A stretch of DNA of 64,000 nt from Roseovarius sp. 217 (GTDB lineage: Bacteria; Pseudomonadota; Alphaproteobacteria; Rhodobacterales; Rhodobacteraceae), in assembly GCF_000152845.1 (NCBI RefSeq), contig NZ_CH902584.1:3823562-3887561 (forward strand), read 5' to 3'. The position numbers and the translations under genes were made by a program. Positions 8,392-17,489 of this stretch are shown piece after piece. Every line of letters begins with the position of its first letter. Position 1 is the stretch's first letter. Under the pieces are notes generated by a model that was given only the letters and a program-made list of their open reading frames with translations, did no database searches and was not told the DNA's origin.

Positions 8392-9624
8392 TCACTCGGC
8401 GGGGGCGGGCATAAACTGCGCAAAGATCGTCTCATTGCCCGGCTCCGGATGGCGCGGGATCAACAGCGCAAGGCCGAATGACACCCCCGCCATGCCCGCC
8501 GCCCCGAAAAACACCGCCGCAGGCGACACCAGCCACAAATAGCCCAGCGCCGCAGGCAGAAACACCGCCGCGATATGGTTGATGGTAAAGGCCACGGCCG
8601 CGGTCGGGGCAATATCGCCGGGATCGGCAATCTTCTGGAAGTAGGTCTTGAGCGCCAGAGCCAGCGAAAACAGGATATGGTCGATCACATAGAGCGTCGC
8701 CGCCAGCACCACGCCCCAACCAAAGAAATAGATGCCGCCATAGGCCAGAAACACGATCGCCAGCCCAGCATATTCAAACAGCAACGTGCGCCGCTCGCCG
8801 AAATGAAACACGGCCTTGCCCATCAGGGGTGCGAAAATCATGTTCACCACGAGGTTGATGAGAAAGAGCGCCGTCACCTCATGCACGTCAAAGCCGAATT
8901 TCTCGACCATCATAAAGCCTGCAAAGACGATGAAAATCTGCCGCCGCGCGCCCGCCATGAATTGCAGCGCATAATAGAGCCAATAGCGCCGCCGCAGCAC
9001 CATCTTCTTGAGTTGTGGATTGGGGGCCTCGAACCGGGGATAGGCAATCAGGCAGAACACCGCCACCACAGCCGTGAACCCGCCCGAGACGAGATAGACA
9101 AAATTGTAACTCAGATCAAAGGCCTGCCATGTCAGCACAATGAGCACATAAGCCACCAGCGTCGCCGCCGATCCCCCCGCCATCAGCCAGCCCAGCATCT
9201 GCGGCGCGCGCAATTTATCCAACCATTGCAATTGCAGCGATTGGTTGACCGTCTCGAAATAGTGAAACCCGATGGAACTGAGCATGGTGATCGTGAGAAT
9301 CCCGCCCAAACTCGGGAAATGCGCGGTAATCGCGGTCGCCACCCCCAAGAGCAGCAAAGACACCAGCGCCAGCACCTGCTCATGCATGAAGAGGATCAGC
9401 GCAATGACACCAATCGCCAGAAATCCGGGGATTTCCCGCACCGTGTGCAGCCAGCCGATGTCAGAGCCGTTGAACCCCGCCACTTCGATCACAAAATTAT
9501 TGAGAAGCGCCGACCACGTGGCAAAGGCCACCGGCATCGCGGCAGCCATCAGAAAGAGCAGCGTGACAGGCCTGCGCCAGAATGGCAGCTCTTGCGCTCT
9601 GCCCAAGGGAAACTGTGGTCTCAT
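8392..9624 (-). CDS. Major facilitator superfamily transporter
   Basis: The protein has 410 residues and about 12 hydrophobic segments spread along its length, the pattern of an MFS carrier in the cytoplasmic membrane. The central loop is basic (LKKMVLRRRYW). No substrate-specific motif is recognised, so neither substrate nor direction can be given. The ATG at 9624 is preceded by GGGAAAAC. It lies between priA and prmA on the same strand and is separated from priA by tandem hairpins at 9661-9724, which may limit read-through. Confidence 0.8.
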   Translation of the reverse strand: MRPQFPLGRAQELPFWRRPVTLLFLMAAAMPVAFATWSALLNNFVIEVAGFNGSDIGWLHTVREIPGFLAIGVIALILFMHEQVLALVSLLLLGVATAITAHFPSLGGILTITMLSSIGFHYFETVNQSLQLQWLDKLRAPQMLGWLMAGGSAATLVAYVLIVLTWQAFDLSYNFVYLVSGGFTAVVAVFCLIAYPRFEAPNPQLKKMVLRRRYWLYYALQFMAGARRQIFIVFAGFMMVEKFGFDVHEVTALFLINLVVNMIFAPLMGKAVFHFGERRTLLFEYAGLAIVFLAYGGIYFFGWGVVLAATLYVIDHILFSLALALKTYFQKIADPGDIAPTAAVAFTINHIAAVFLPAALGYLWLVSPAAVFFGAAGMAGVSFGLALLIPRHPEPGNETIFAQFMPAPAE

Positions 9625-9660
9625 GTTTTCCCTTTACGCCCAAGATGCCGCCTTGGCGAG

Positions 9661-9724
9661 GGGCTGCGCCCTTGGCCCAATCGAAATCTTGCAAAGATTT
9701 CGACGTACTTTCTTTTCAAGAAAG
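9661..9724. repeat. Tandem perfect hairpins between priA and the MFS gene
   Basis: Three inverted repeats follow one another: GGGC-TGC-GCCC (9661-9671), CGAAATCTT-GCA-AAGATTTCG (9682-9702) and CTTTCTT-TTC-AAGAAAG (9708-9724). The last two are perfect stems of 9 and 7 bp with 3-base loops. No clean T-run follows, so this is not a standard terminator. It has the look of a dispersed palindromic repeat. Confidence 0.7.
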
Positions 9725-9726
9725 CC

Positions 9727-11928
9727 TCAGTAAAAACTCTGCGGATCAATATCAACCGTCAACCGCATCTGTGCAGGCAACCGCACCTGTCCAACCCACT
9801 CAGATACCGCCGCCTGCAACGCCGCCCCTTTCGACGCCTTGACCAGCAGCCGCACCCGGTGTCGCCCCCGGATACGGGCAATCGGTGCCGGTGCCGGGCC
9901 AAAGACCTGCGCCCCCACCGCCCGAATGGGTCCGTCGCGCCGCGCCAGCGCCTCGCCCAGATCGAACACCGCCTGCATATCGGGTGACGACAGGATGATC
10001 CCCGCCATCCGACCATAGGGCGGCACACCCGCCTGCCTGCGCCCCTCGGCCTCGGCGCGCCAGAATCCCTCTTCGTCCCCGGCCAGAATGGCGCGAATGA
10101 CCGGATGCTCCGGCTGAAACGTCTGCAAGAGCGCGCGCCCGGCCCGCTCTGCCCGGCCCGCACGCCCCGCCACCTGCCGCATCAATTGAAATGTCCGCTC
10201 GGCGGCGCGCAGGTCCAAGCCCTGCAAGCCCAGATCGGCATCAATCACCCCCACCAAGGTCAGCAACGGGAAATTATGACCTTTTGCAACAAGTTGCGTG
10301 CCGATGATGATGTCAGCCGCCCCTTGGGCAATCTCGACAATCTGCTCTTTCAGCGCGCGCGCAGAGCCAAACAGATCCGACGACAGCACCGCAATCCGCG
10401 CCTGTGGGAAAAGCGCGGCGGCCTCTTCCGCCAGCCGCTCCACCCCCGGCCCGACCGCCGCCAGCTTGCCCGCGACACCACAGGCCGGGCAGGCCTCGGG
10501 CATGGCAGCACTCTCGCCGCATTGATGGCACATCAACCGCTTTTGAAAACGATGCTCGACCATGCGCGCGTCGCAGTGCAGGCATCCGATTTGATGCCCA
10601 CAGGCGCGGCAAATGGTGGTCGGCGCATAGCCGCGCCGGTTGAGAAACAAGAGCGCCTGTTCCCCCGCCGCCACCCGCGCATTGACCGCCGCCTGCAATG
10701 TGGGCGAAATCCAGCGGTTCGACGGCAATGTTTCTGCCCGCATATCGATGGCCGCCAGTTCCGGCATCACCGCCACGCCAAATCGCGAATCCAGATCCAG
10801 CCGCTCGTATTTCCCGGCTTCGGCATTGGCCCAACTCTCAAGGCTTGGCGTGGCCGAGGCCAGCACCACCCGCGCGCTACACAGGCTCGCACGCAAAACC
10901 GCCATATCGCGCGCATGATAGAGCGCGCCATCCTCTTGTTTGTAAGAGCTGTCGTGTTCCTCATCGACCACGATCAACCGCAGATTCTGAAACGGCAGGA
11001 ACAGCGCAGAGCGCGCCCCCACCACCATCTGTGCGCCCCCCTGCCCGACCATTTTCCAAACCCGCCGCCGCTCGGTCATGGTGACGCCGGAATGCCATTC
11101 CGCCGGGCGCGCGCCAAACCGCGCCTCGACCCGCGTCAGAAACTCTGCCGTCAACGCAATCTCGGGCAAGAGCACCAGCGCTTGCCCCCCTTGACGCAAT
11201 GCCTCGGCCACAGCCTCCAGATACACTTCGGTCTTACCCGATCCGGTCACACCGCGCAGCAGGGTTGTCCCATAGCCCTGCCCGCGCAGCCCCGCGCAGA
11301 GCGACCGCGCCGCCGTCGCCTGATCCTCGGTCAGCGCCTTGGCGGGCAGGTCGGGATCAAGTCGGGCAAAGGGCGTATCGCGCGGCGTGTCCTCCTCAAG
11401 CACGGCCCCTTGCGCCACCAACCCTTTGACCACCGAGGATGTCACCCCCGCCAGATCGCTCACCTCCTTGAGCGTGAACCCAAGCCCGCCATGATCGCGC
11501 AGCACCTCCAGCACCCGCGCGCGGGCATCGGTCAGGCGCGCAGGCTCCATATCCCCCAGCCGGTAAATCTTTTGCATCGAGGGCGGCTCGCTCAGCCCCG
11601 GCGCGCGCGTCGCCAGCCGCAGCATCGCAGGCAGCGGTGTCAGCGTATATTCCCCCGCCCGGCGCAAAAACTCCTGCATCTCGCCCCGCATCGGCGCAAC
11701 ATCCAGAACGCGGCCGATGCTGCGCGCCTTCTTGAGGTCGAATCCACCCCGCCCCGGCCCCCAGACAACACCCAACACCCGGCGCGGCCCCAGCGGCACC
11801 TCGACAAAGGCCCCGGCCATGACCCCACCCTCAGGGGCCAGATAATCCAGCGGGCCGTCCAATGGCTGCGCCGTCAGCACCGCCACCAACTCGCCCTCGT
11901 GATAGAAGTCGGGCAAGGCTTGGGTCAA
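9727..11928 (-). CDS. priA: Primosomal replication restart helicase PriA
   Basis: PriA recognises stalled forks and reloads the replisome. The protein has 733 residues. The start is a TTG at 11928, chosen because AGGAG lies 7 bases upstream and the residues after it (DFYHEGELVAVLTAQPLD) match the N-terminus of alphaproteobacterial PriA. The in-frame ATG at 12024 would run into the divergent fsa gene. Helicase motifs are GVTGSGKTEVYLEA (Walker A) and VVDEEHD (DEAH-like), followed by the zinc-binding cysteine cluster (CRACGHQIGCLHC, CHQCG, CPACG). Confidence 0.95.
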   Translation of the reverse strand: MTQALPDFYHEGELVAVLTAQPLDGPLDYLAPEGGVMAGAFVEVPLGPRRVLGVVWGPGRGGFDLKKARSIGRVLDVAPMRGEMQEFLRRAGEYTLTPLPAMLRLATRAPGLSEPPSMQKIYRLGDMEPARLTDARARVLEVLRDHGGLGFTLKEVSDLAGVTSSVVKGLVAQGAVLEEDTPRDTPFARLDPDLPAKALTEDQATAARSLCAGLRGQGYGTTLLRGVTGSGKTEVYLEAVAEALRQGGQALVLLPEIALTAEFLTRVEARFGARPAEWHSGVTMTERRRVWKMVGQGGAQMVVGARSALFLPFQNLRLIVVDEEHDSSYKQEDGALYHARDMAVLRASLCSARVVLASATPSLESWANAEAGKYERLDLDSRFGVAVMPELAAIDMRAETLPSNRWISPTLQAAVNARVAAGEQALLFLNRRGYAPTTICRACGHQIGCLHCDARMVEHRFQKRLMCHQCGESAAMPEACPACGVAGKLAAVGPGVERLAEEAAALFPQARIAVLSSDLFGSARALKEQIVEIAQGAADIIIGTQLVAKGHNFPLLTLVGVIDADLGLQGLDLRAAERTFQLMRQVAGRAGRAERAGRALLQTFQPEHPVIRAILAGDEEGFWRAEAEGRRQAGVPPYGRMAGIILSSPDMQAVFDLGEALARRDGPIRAVGAQVFGPAPAPIARIRGRHRVRLLVKASKGAALQAAVSEWVGQVRLPAQMRLTVDIDPQSFY

Positions 11929-12022
11929 CGGGCGGCTCCTGTCGCGTGAGGGGTTTCGGCGGGCGTGCCTATGAGGTAAACGCTTCGGCAAGCAAACCCA
12001 ACCCGCCACAGAGGGCCACCCC

Positions 12023-12676
12023 ATGAAATTCTTTGTCGATACCGCCGAAACCGATCAGATTGCCGAACTCAATGACCTTGGCATGGTGGACGGCGTCACC
12101 ACCAACCCGTCGCTCATCCTGAAGTCAGGCCGCGACATTCTCGAAGTGACCAAAGAGATCGCCGAAATGGTCGATGGCCCGGTCAGCGCCGAAGTTGTGG
12201 CCCTCACCGCGGACGAGATGATCGCCGAGGGACGCAAACTCGCCGCCATCGCGGGCAATATCGCCGTCAAGGTGCCGCTCACCTGGGATGGTCTCAAGGC
12301 GTGCAAAGTGCTCTCGGGCGAGGGGCACATGGTCAATGTGACGCTTTGCTTTTCGGCCAATCAGGCGCTCTTGGCGGCCAAGGCGGGGGCCACCTTCATC
12401 TCCCCCTTTATCGGGCGGCTCGATGACATCAACCTCGATGGGATGGAACTGATCGCCGATATCCGCACGATCTATGACAATTACGGGTTCGAGACCCAGA
12501 TCCTCGCGGCCTCAATCCGCACCGTCAACCACGCCTTTCAGGCCGCCTATATCGGCGCTGACGTGATGACAGCCCCACCGTCCGTGATCAAGAAAATGGC
12601 AGAGCATCCGTTGACCGATCAGGGGCTCAAGACCTTTATGGCCGATTGGGAAAAGACGGGTCAGAAGATCCTCTGA
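12023..12676 (+). CDS. fsa: Fructose-6-phosphate aldolase / transaldolase-like protein
   Basis: The protein has 217 residues, the short length of the TalC/Fsa group. K83 in [13 protein letters not shown] is the Schiff-base lysine. Other family motifs are [40 protein letters not shown] and AASIRTVNH. Related proteins either act as transaldolase in the pentose phosphate pathway or cleave fructose 6-phosphate, and sequence reading does not decide between them. It is divergent from priA and followed by its own terminator. Confidence 0.93.
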   Translation: MKFFVDTAETDQIAELNDLGMVDGVTTNPSLILKSGRDILEVTKEIAEMVDGPVSAEVVALTADEMIAEGRKLAAIAGNIAVKVPLTWDGLKACKVLSGEGHMVNVTLCFSANQALLAAKAGATFISPFIGRLDDINLDGMELIADIRTIYDNYGFETQILAASIRTVNHAFQAAYIGADVMTAPPSVIKKMAEHPLTDQGLKTFMADWEKTGQKIL

Positions 12677-12720
12677 GCCTCTGCTCTGGGTCTCACGATC
12701 CACCATCTTCACCGACTTAT

Positions 12721-12754
12721 AAGGGGCGCTCTTGGGCGTCCCTTTTGGTTTTTT
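12721..12754 (+). terminator. Rho-independent terminator of fsa
   Basis: AAGGGGCGC (12721-12729) pairs with GCGTCCCTT (12736-12744), nine pairs including one G-T, followed by TTGGTTTTTT. It lies 44 bases after the fsa stop. Confidence 0.85.
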
Positions 12755-12791
12755 CAAGCCTATACAGCGTCTTGTGGTCAACAGGACCAAA

Positions 12792-13697
12792 TCAGCCGGT
12801 GGTCGGGATCAGATCCTTTCGACGGCTGTGCATGGAGGTCTTGATGAATTCCATCACGGCGCGTTCGCGCAGCATGGCGCGCACATCGCGGTGACAGGTC
12901 AGCCAATAGCTGCGCAGGATCGTGATCTCGTCCGGCAGAACCGGCACCAAATCGTCGTAATGCCGCGCGATATAGCAGGGCAGCACGCAGAGACAGAGAC
13001 CAGCGCGCACGGCGGCCAGTTGATTAAAGATCGACGAGCTCTTGAACACGGGGCGAACCTTGGGGTGCACGTCCCCCAAATAATCAAGACCGCGCGCAAA
13101 GATCATGTCTTCGATGTATCCGGCAAAGGGATGGTCAAGCAGCTGCTCGCGCCGCGTGATCGCGGTCCGGGCCTGCAAATATTGCCGTGTTCCGTATACC
13201 CGGAGCGCATAATCGACAATCTTTTCAGAATGATAAGGCGAGGCTTTGGTCGGATCGAGTGTCACGGAAAGATCAGCCTCGCGGCGCGACAGGGACATGA
13301 CTTGTGGCAGCGTGATCAACTCCAGCGCGATGTTTGGGAATTTGTCCATGAACTGCGGCAGCAGGCTCTCGCTGAAAAAACTGGCGAATCCTTCTGGCAT
13401 GGCGACGCGCAACAACCCGCGCTGCGCCCGGATGTCTCCGGTCAAATCCAGCAACAGCCGATCTGCCTCCTGCTCCATCCGCTCGGCGGTTTCAACCAAC
13501 CGTCGCCCGTTACTCGTGAGTTCATAGCCACGTGGATTGCGCTCGAACAGGCGCAGTTCAAGACCGGCCTCAAGCCGATCGATTCTGCGCGAGACCGTGA
13601 CGTGGCTGGTTTGCAATTGACGAGCGGCCCGCGACAACTGCCCCTCACGCGCCACCGCCAGAAAAAACTGCAAATCGTCCCAAGTGAGATGTGCCAT
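12792..13697 (-). CDS. LysR-family transcriptional regulator
   Basis: The protein has 301 residues from the ATG at 13697 (MAHLTWDDLQFFLAVAREG). Earlier in-frame starts lack a ribosome site. The N-terminal winged helix-turn-helix spans about 1-62 (LSRAARQLQTSHVTVSRRIDRLEAGL), and the rest is a co-inducer-binding domain. It faces away from the ABC importer operon across a 204-base gap, the usual arrangement for a LysR protein controlling its divergent neighbour and itself. The inducer is unknown and probably related to the imported compound. Confidence 0.88.
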   Translation of the reverse strand: MAHLTWDDLQFFLAVAREGQLSRAARQLQTSHVTVSRRIDRLEAGLELRLFERNPRGYELTSNGRRLVETAERMEQEADRLLLDLTGDIRAQRGLLRVAMPEGFASFFSESLLPQFMDKFPNIALELITLPQVMSLSRREADLSVTLDPTKASPYHSEKIVDYALRVYGTRQYLQARTAITRREQLLDHPFAGYIEDMIFARGLDYLGDVHPKVRPVFKSSSIFNQLAAVRAGLCLCVLPCYIARHYDDLVPVLPDEITILRSYWLTCHRDVRAMLRERAVMEFIKTSMHSRRKDLIPTTG

Positions 13698-13756
13698 ATG
13701 ACCACTTCTGTTCATTTTCGTACAGACAATGTATGAAATTAGCCAAAAGTGAACTG

Positions 13757-13784
13757 TTGTGTCAAAGTCTAAAAGTTGTATCAC
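13757..13784 (+). promoter_or_regulatory. Promoter candidate of the ABC importer operon
   Basis: TTGTGT (13757-13762) is followed after 16 bases by TATCAC (13779-13784). It lies in the LysR/importer intergenic region, about 118 bases before the binding-protein start, which leaves a long leader where a regulator could bind. Motif reading only. Confidence 0.35.
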
Positions 13785-13901
13785 TGGGGCGTCGGGACGT
13801 CTGGGGAGGCGACCGATGGAACTGAATCGAAATCATAGCTCAACCTGATGGGAGTTCCGCAACCGGACCCCACAATCGTAGGTTGGCTTGGGAGGATACT
13901 C

Positions 13902-15104
13902 ATGCGTAAACTGCTTACATCCGCTGCGGCGATCGGCTTGCTGGCCGCGCCCGCTCTGGCGCAAGTCAGCGACGACAAGGTCAAGATCGGCATTCTGAAC
14001 GATCAGTCCGGCGTCTATGCCAACTTTGGCGGTCGCTATTCCTATGAAGCGGCCCTGATGGCCGTCGAGGATTTCGGCGGCACTGTATTGGGCGCGCCGG
14101 TCGAAGTGACCACCGCCGACCACCAGAACAAGGCCGACATTGCCTCGAATATCGCGCGTCAGTGGTATGACACCGAGCAAGTCGACAGCATCATGGAACT
14201 GACCACCTCATCGGTTGCCCTTGCTGTGCAGGCGCTGTCGAAAGAGGCCAACAAGATCACGATCACAACCGGCGCCGCCACCACCGAACTGACCGGCGCA
14301 CAGTGCTCGCCCTATGGCTTCCATTGGGCCTATGACACCCACGCTCTAGCCGTGGGCACCGGCGGCGCGCTCGTCGAGCAGGGCGGCGACAGCTGGTATT
14401 TCCTGACCGCCGACTATGCCTTTGGCTATTCGCTGGAAGAGAACACCGGCAATTTCGTCAAGGCGAATGGCGGCGAAGTGGTCGGTGCCGTCCGTCACCC
14501 GCTGGCCTCCACCGATTTCTCGTCCTTCCTGCTTCAGGCGCAGGCCTCTGGCGCCAAGGTGATCGGTCTTGCGAACGCAGGGGCCGATACGCAGAACGCC
14601 ATCAAGCAGGCTGCCGAATTCGGGATCGTGCAAGGTGGTCAGCGTCTTGCGGCGCTCCTGTTCACCCTGTCGGAGGTCAATGGCCTCGGCGCAGAGGCTG
14701 CACAGGGTCTGACCCTCACCGAGAGCTTCTACTGGAACCGCACCGACGCCTCGCGCGAATTCGGCAAGCGTTTCTTTGAGCGCACGCAGGCGATGCCCAA
14801 CATGATCCATGCCGCGACCTATTCGGCCGTGACATCGTATCTCAAGGCCATCGAAGCCGCAGGCACGGATGAGACCGAAGCAGTCGCTGCCAAGCTGAAA
14901 GAACTGCCCGTGCAGGATCTTTTCGCTGAGAACGGCGTCGTCGCTCCGAACGGTCGCATGATCAAGGACGTCTACCTGATGGAAGTCAAAGCGCCCGACC
15001 AGATCACCGAGCCATGGGACTATTACAACGTCCTGTCGACGATCCCCGGCGATGTGGCCTATATCAAACCTGCCGAGAGCGGCTGCCCGCTCGTGACGCA
15101 GTAA
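13902..15104 (+). CDS. ABC importer periplasmic binding protein, branched-chain amino acid type
   Basis: The protein has 400 residues with a signal peptide (MRKLLTSAAAIGLLAAPALA) and a type I periplasmic binding fold starting VKIGILNDQSGVYANFGG. GGAGGA lies 5 bases before the ATG at 13902. It captures the ligand in the periplasm and delivers it to the permeases encoded downstream. The ligand is not predictable: members of this family bind branched-chain amino acids, urea, amides and aromatic compounds. The GMC oxidoreductase at the end of the cluster hints at an alcohol-containing substrate. Confidence 0.88.
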   Translation: MRKLLTSAAAIGLLAAPALAQVSDDKVKIGILNDQSGVYANFGGRYSYEAALMAVEDFGGTVLGAPVEVTTADHQNKADIASNIARQWYDTEQVDSIMELTTSSVALAVQALSKEANKITITTGAATTELTGAQCSPYGFHWAYDTHALAVGTGGALVEQGGDSWYFLTADYAFGYSLEENTGNFVKANGGEVVGAVRHPLASTDFSSFLLQAQASGAKVIGLANAGADTQNAIKQAAEFGIVQGGQRLAALLFTLSEVNGLGAEAAQGLTLTESFYWNRTDASREFGKRFFERTQAMPNMIHAATYSAVTSYLKAIEAAGTDETEAVAAKLKELPVQDLFAENGVVAPNGRMIKDVYLMEVKAPDQITEPWDYYNVLSTIPGDVAYIKPAESGCPLVTQ

Positions 15105-15118
15105 GGCATCTCAGGTCG

Positions 15119-15898
15119 ATGAACGCACATCCTGTGAGCAAGCAGGACCAGCCGCGGGTGGTACTTTCCGCCCGCGGCCTTGGTAAGGACTTCTCGGGTT
15201 TCACCGCCGTCAACAACGTCGATCTCGACGTGCAGCACGCGCGCATTCATGCCCTGATCGGCCCGAATGGCGCGGGCAAGACGACGGTATTCAACCTGCT
15301 GACCAAGTTCCTGCAACCCACCCGGGGCAAGATCACCCTGCTCGGGGCGGATATAACCAACATGAAACCTGACCGCGTGGCCCGGATGGGTCTTGTCCGG
15401 TCTTTCCAGATTTCCGCTGTCTTTCCGCATCTGACGGTGCTGGAAAACGTGCGCGTGGCGCTCCAGCGACCCAACAATCTGGCGACGCAATTCTGGTTGC
15501 CCATGTCGGCTCTGGACCGCCTGAACGGTCGGGCAGAGGTGCTGATTGACGATCTGGGACTGAGTGAATACCGCGACACCCGCGCGTCGGACCTGTCCTA
15601 TGGCCGCAAACGCGTGCTGGAAATCGCAACCACGCTGGCCCTCGACCCCGAAGTCCTGCTTCTGGACGAGCCGATGGCGGGCATGGGGCGCGAGGACGTC
15701 ACGCTTGTGGCAGATATCATCCGCGACGTGGCCCGGCACCGCGCGGTGCTGATGGTCGAACATAACCTCTCGGTCGTGGCCGACATCTGCCACCATGTCA
15801 CCGTGTTGCAACGGGGCGAAATCATCGCCGAAGGCGATTACGACAGCGTCTCGCAAGACCCGGTCGTGCGCAGCGCCTATATGGGGAGCGAGGCATGA
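15119..15898 (+). CDS. ABC importer ATP-binding protein, LivG type
   Basis: The protein has 259 residues from the ATG at 15119, 14 bases after the binding-protein stop. Walker A is GPNGAGKTT, the signature is the atypical DLSYGRKRVLEIA common in LivG proteins, and Walker B is VLLLDEPMAGMG, followed by the switch region VEHNLSVV. It is one of two ATPases powering the importer and sits on the cytoplasmic face of the membrane. Its stop overlaps the next start (ATGA). Confidence 0.92.
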   Translation: MNAHPVSKQDQPRVVLSARGLGKDFSGFTAVNNVDLDVQHARIHALIGPNGAGKTTVFNLLTKFLQPTRGKITLLGADITNMKPDRVARMGLVRSFQISAVFPHLTVLENVRVALQRPNNLATQFWLPMSALDRLNGRAEVLIDDLGLSEYRDTRASDLSYGRKRVLEIATTLALDPEVLLLDEPMAGMGREDVTLVADIIRDVARHRAVLMVEHNLSVVADICHHVTVLQRGEIIAEGDYDSVSQDPVVRSAYMGSEA

Positions 15899-16599
15899 GC
15901 GAACCACTGTTGAAGGTCACGGACCTGCATGCCTGGTATGGCGAAAGCCATGTTCTGCACGGTGTGAACCTGCATGTGAACGAAGGCGAGACAATCTGTA
16001 TTCTCGGTCGCAACGGCATGGGCAAAACCACCACATTGCGCACCGTCATGGGCATCCTGCGCAAGCGGACCGGCCAAATGGCCTTTGCCGGGCAGGATCT
16101 GATGACCATGCCCCTGCACCGCACCGCCCATACCGGACTGGGATTCGTCCCCGAGGAACGCGGGATTTTTGCGACGCTCAACGTCGAGGAAAATCTGATG
16201 CTTCCGCCCAAGGTGGCCGAGGGCGGCATGACGGTCGAGGAAATCTTTCGCCTCTTTCCGAACCTCAAGGAACGGCGCAATAGCCCCGGAACCAAACTCT
16301 CGGGTGGCGAACAGCAGATGTTGGCGATGGCGCGCATCCTGCGTACCGGCGCGCGCTGTCTTCTTCTTGATGAACCGACCGAGGGTCTGGCCCCGGTCAT
16401 CATCGACGCCATTGGCGAGGTGCTGACGGAACTCAAGAGCCGGGGCATGACGGTTGTTCTGGTCGAGCAGAATTTCCGCTTTGCCAGCCGGGTCGCAGAC
16501 CGCTTTTACCTGATGGATCACGGACAGATGGCGATGGAATTCCCCGTGGGCGACCTAGAGGCGCGCCGTGAAGACCTGAACCAAGCGCTGGGAGTGTGA
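15895..16599 (+). CDS. ABC importer ATP-binding protein, LivF type
   Basis: The protein has 234 residues, the usual LivF length. Walker A is GRNGMGKTT, the signature is LSGGEQQMLAMARIL and Walker B is CLLLDEPTEGLAP, followed by VLVEQNF. It pairs with the LivG-type ATPase encoded immediately upstream, with a 4-base overlap, and the permease gene starts 2 bases after its stop, so the operon is very tight. Confidence 0.92.
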   Translation: MSEPLLKVTDLHAWYGESHVLHGVNLHVNEGETICILGRNGMGKTTTLRTVMGILRKRTGQMAFAGQDLMTMPLHRTAHTGLGFVPEERGIFATLNVEENLMLPPKVAEGGMTVEEIFRLFPNLKERRNSPGTKLSGGEQQMLAMARILRTGARCLLLDEPTEGLAPVIIDAIGEVLTELKSRGMTVVLVEQNFRFASRVADRFYLMDHGQMAMEFPVGDLEARREDLNQALGV

Positions 16600-16600
16600 C

Positions 16601-17488
16601 ATGATAACGATATTCGGAGTGCCCACAGCCGCCCTCTTTGGACAGCTTCTGGTCGGCCTGATCAATGGCTCGTTCTACGCCCTGCTCAGCCTTGGGCTTG
16701 CGGTGATCTTTGGCCTGTTGCGCGTGATCAACTTTGCGCATGGGGCGCAATATATGCTCGGCGCCTTCGCGGCCTACCTTCTGTCGCTCTGGCTCGGTCT
16801 GGGGTATTGGTCAGCGCTGATCCTTGCGCCGGTTCTCGTCGGGCTTGCCGGCGCGGTCGTCGAGCGGACGATGCTCTCGCGCCTCTACAAGCTGGATCAT
16901 CTCTACGGCCTGCTTTTTACCTTCGGCCTCGCGCTGACCATCGAAGGCACCTTCCGGTACATCTATGGGGCGGCGGGCCAGCCGTATCCAACCCCCGAGG
17001 CCCTGGCAGGGGGCGTAAACCTGGGGTTCATGTTCCTGCCGATCTACCGTGGCTGGGTGGTGGTCGCCTCTATGATCGTCTGCCTCGCCGTCTGGCTCCT
17101 GATTGAAAAGACGAAACTCGGCTCCTATCTCCGGGCGGCAACGGAAAACCCGATTCTCGTCCAAAGCTTTGGGGTCAACGTGCCGCTTTTGCTGACCTTC
17201 ACCTATGGCTTGGGGGCGGCCCTTGCTGCCTTTGCCGGGGTTCTGGCGGCCCCGATTTATCAGGTCAGTCCGCTCATGGGGTCCAACATCATCATCATCG
17301 TTTTTGCGGTCGTCGTCATCGGTGGCATGGGGTCGATCCTGGGCGCGATCGTGACAGGCTATCTTTTGGGAATTGCCGAAGGTCTCACCAAGGTCTTCTA
17401 CCCCGAGGCGTCAAACATCGTGGTTTTCGTCATCATGGCGATTGTCCTCATCCTGCGTCCCGCAGGGCTGTTCGGAAAGGATGTGTGA
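16601..17488 (+). CDS. ABC importer permease, LivH type
   Basis: The protein has 295 residues and about eight hydrophobic segments. LINGSFYALLSLGLAVIFGLLRVINFAHG near the N-terminus and GGMGSILGAIVTGYLLGIAEG near the C-terminus are hallmarks of LivH permeases. It forms the membrane channel with the LivM-type permease that follows (1 base between genes). Confidence 0.92.
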   Translation: MITIFGVPTAALFGQLLVGLINGSFYALLSLGLAVIFGLLRVINFAHGAQYMLGAFAAYLLSLWLGLGYWSALILAPVLVGLAGAVVERTMLSRLYKLDHLYGLLFTFGLALTIEGTFRYIYGAAGQPYPTPEALAGGVNLGFMFLPIYRGWVVVASMIVCLAVWLLIEKTKLGSYLRAATENPILVQSFGVNVPLLLTFTYGLGAALAAFAGVLAAPIYQVSPLMGSNIIIIVFAVVVIGGMGSILGAIVTGYLLGIAEGLTKVFYPEASNIVVFVIMAIVLILRPAGLFGKDV

Positions 17489-17489
17489 C

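Noticed and set aside
10105..11949. Open frame antisense to priA
   Set aside because: It is explained by the composition of priA, which has helicase and zinc motifs.
12023..12024. Start of priA at 12024 overlapping fsa
   Set aside because: The TTG at 11928 has AGGAG at correct spacing and the family N-terminus. The longer version has no similarity.
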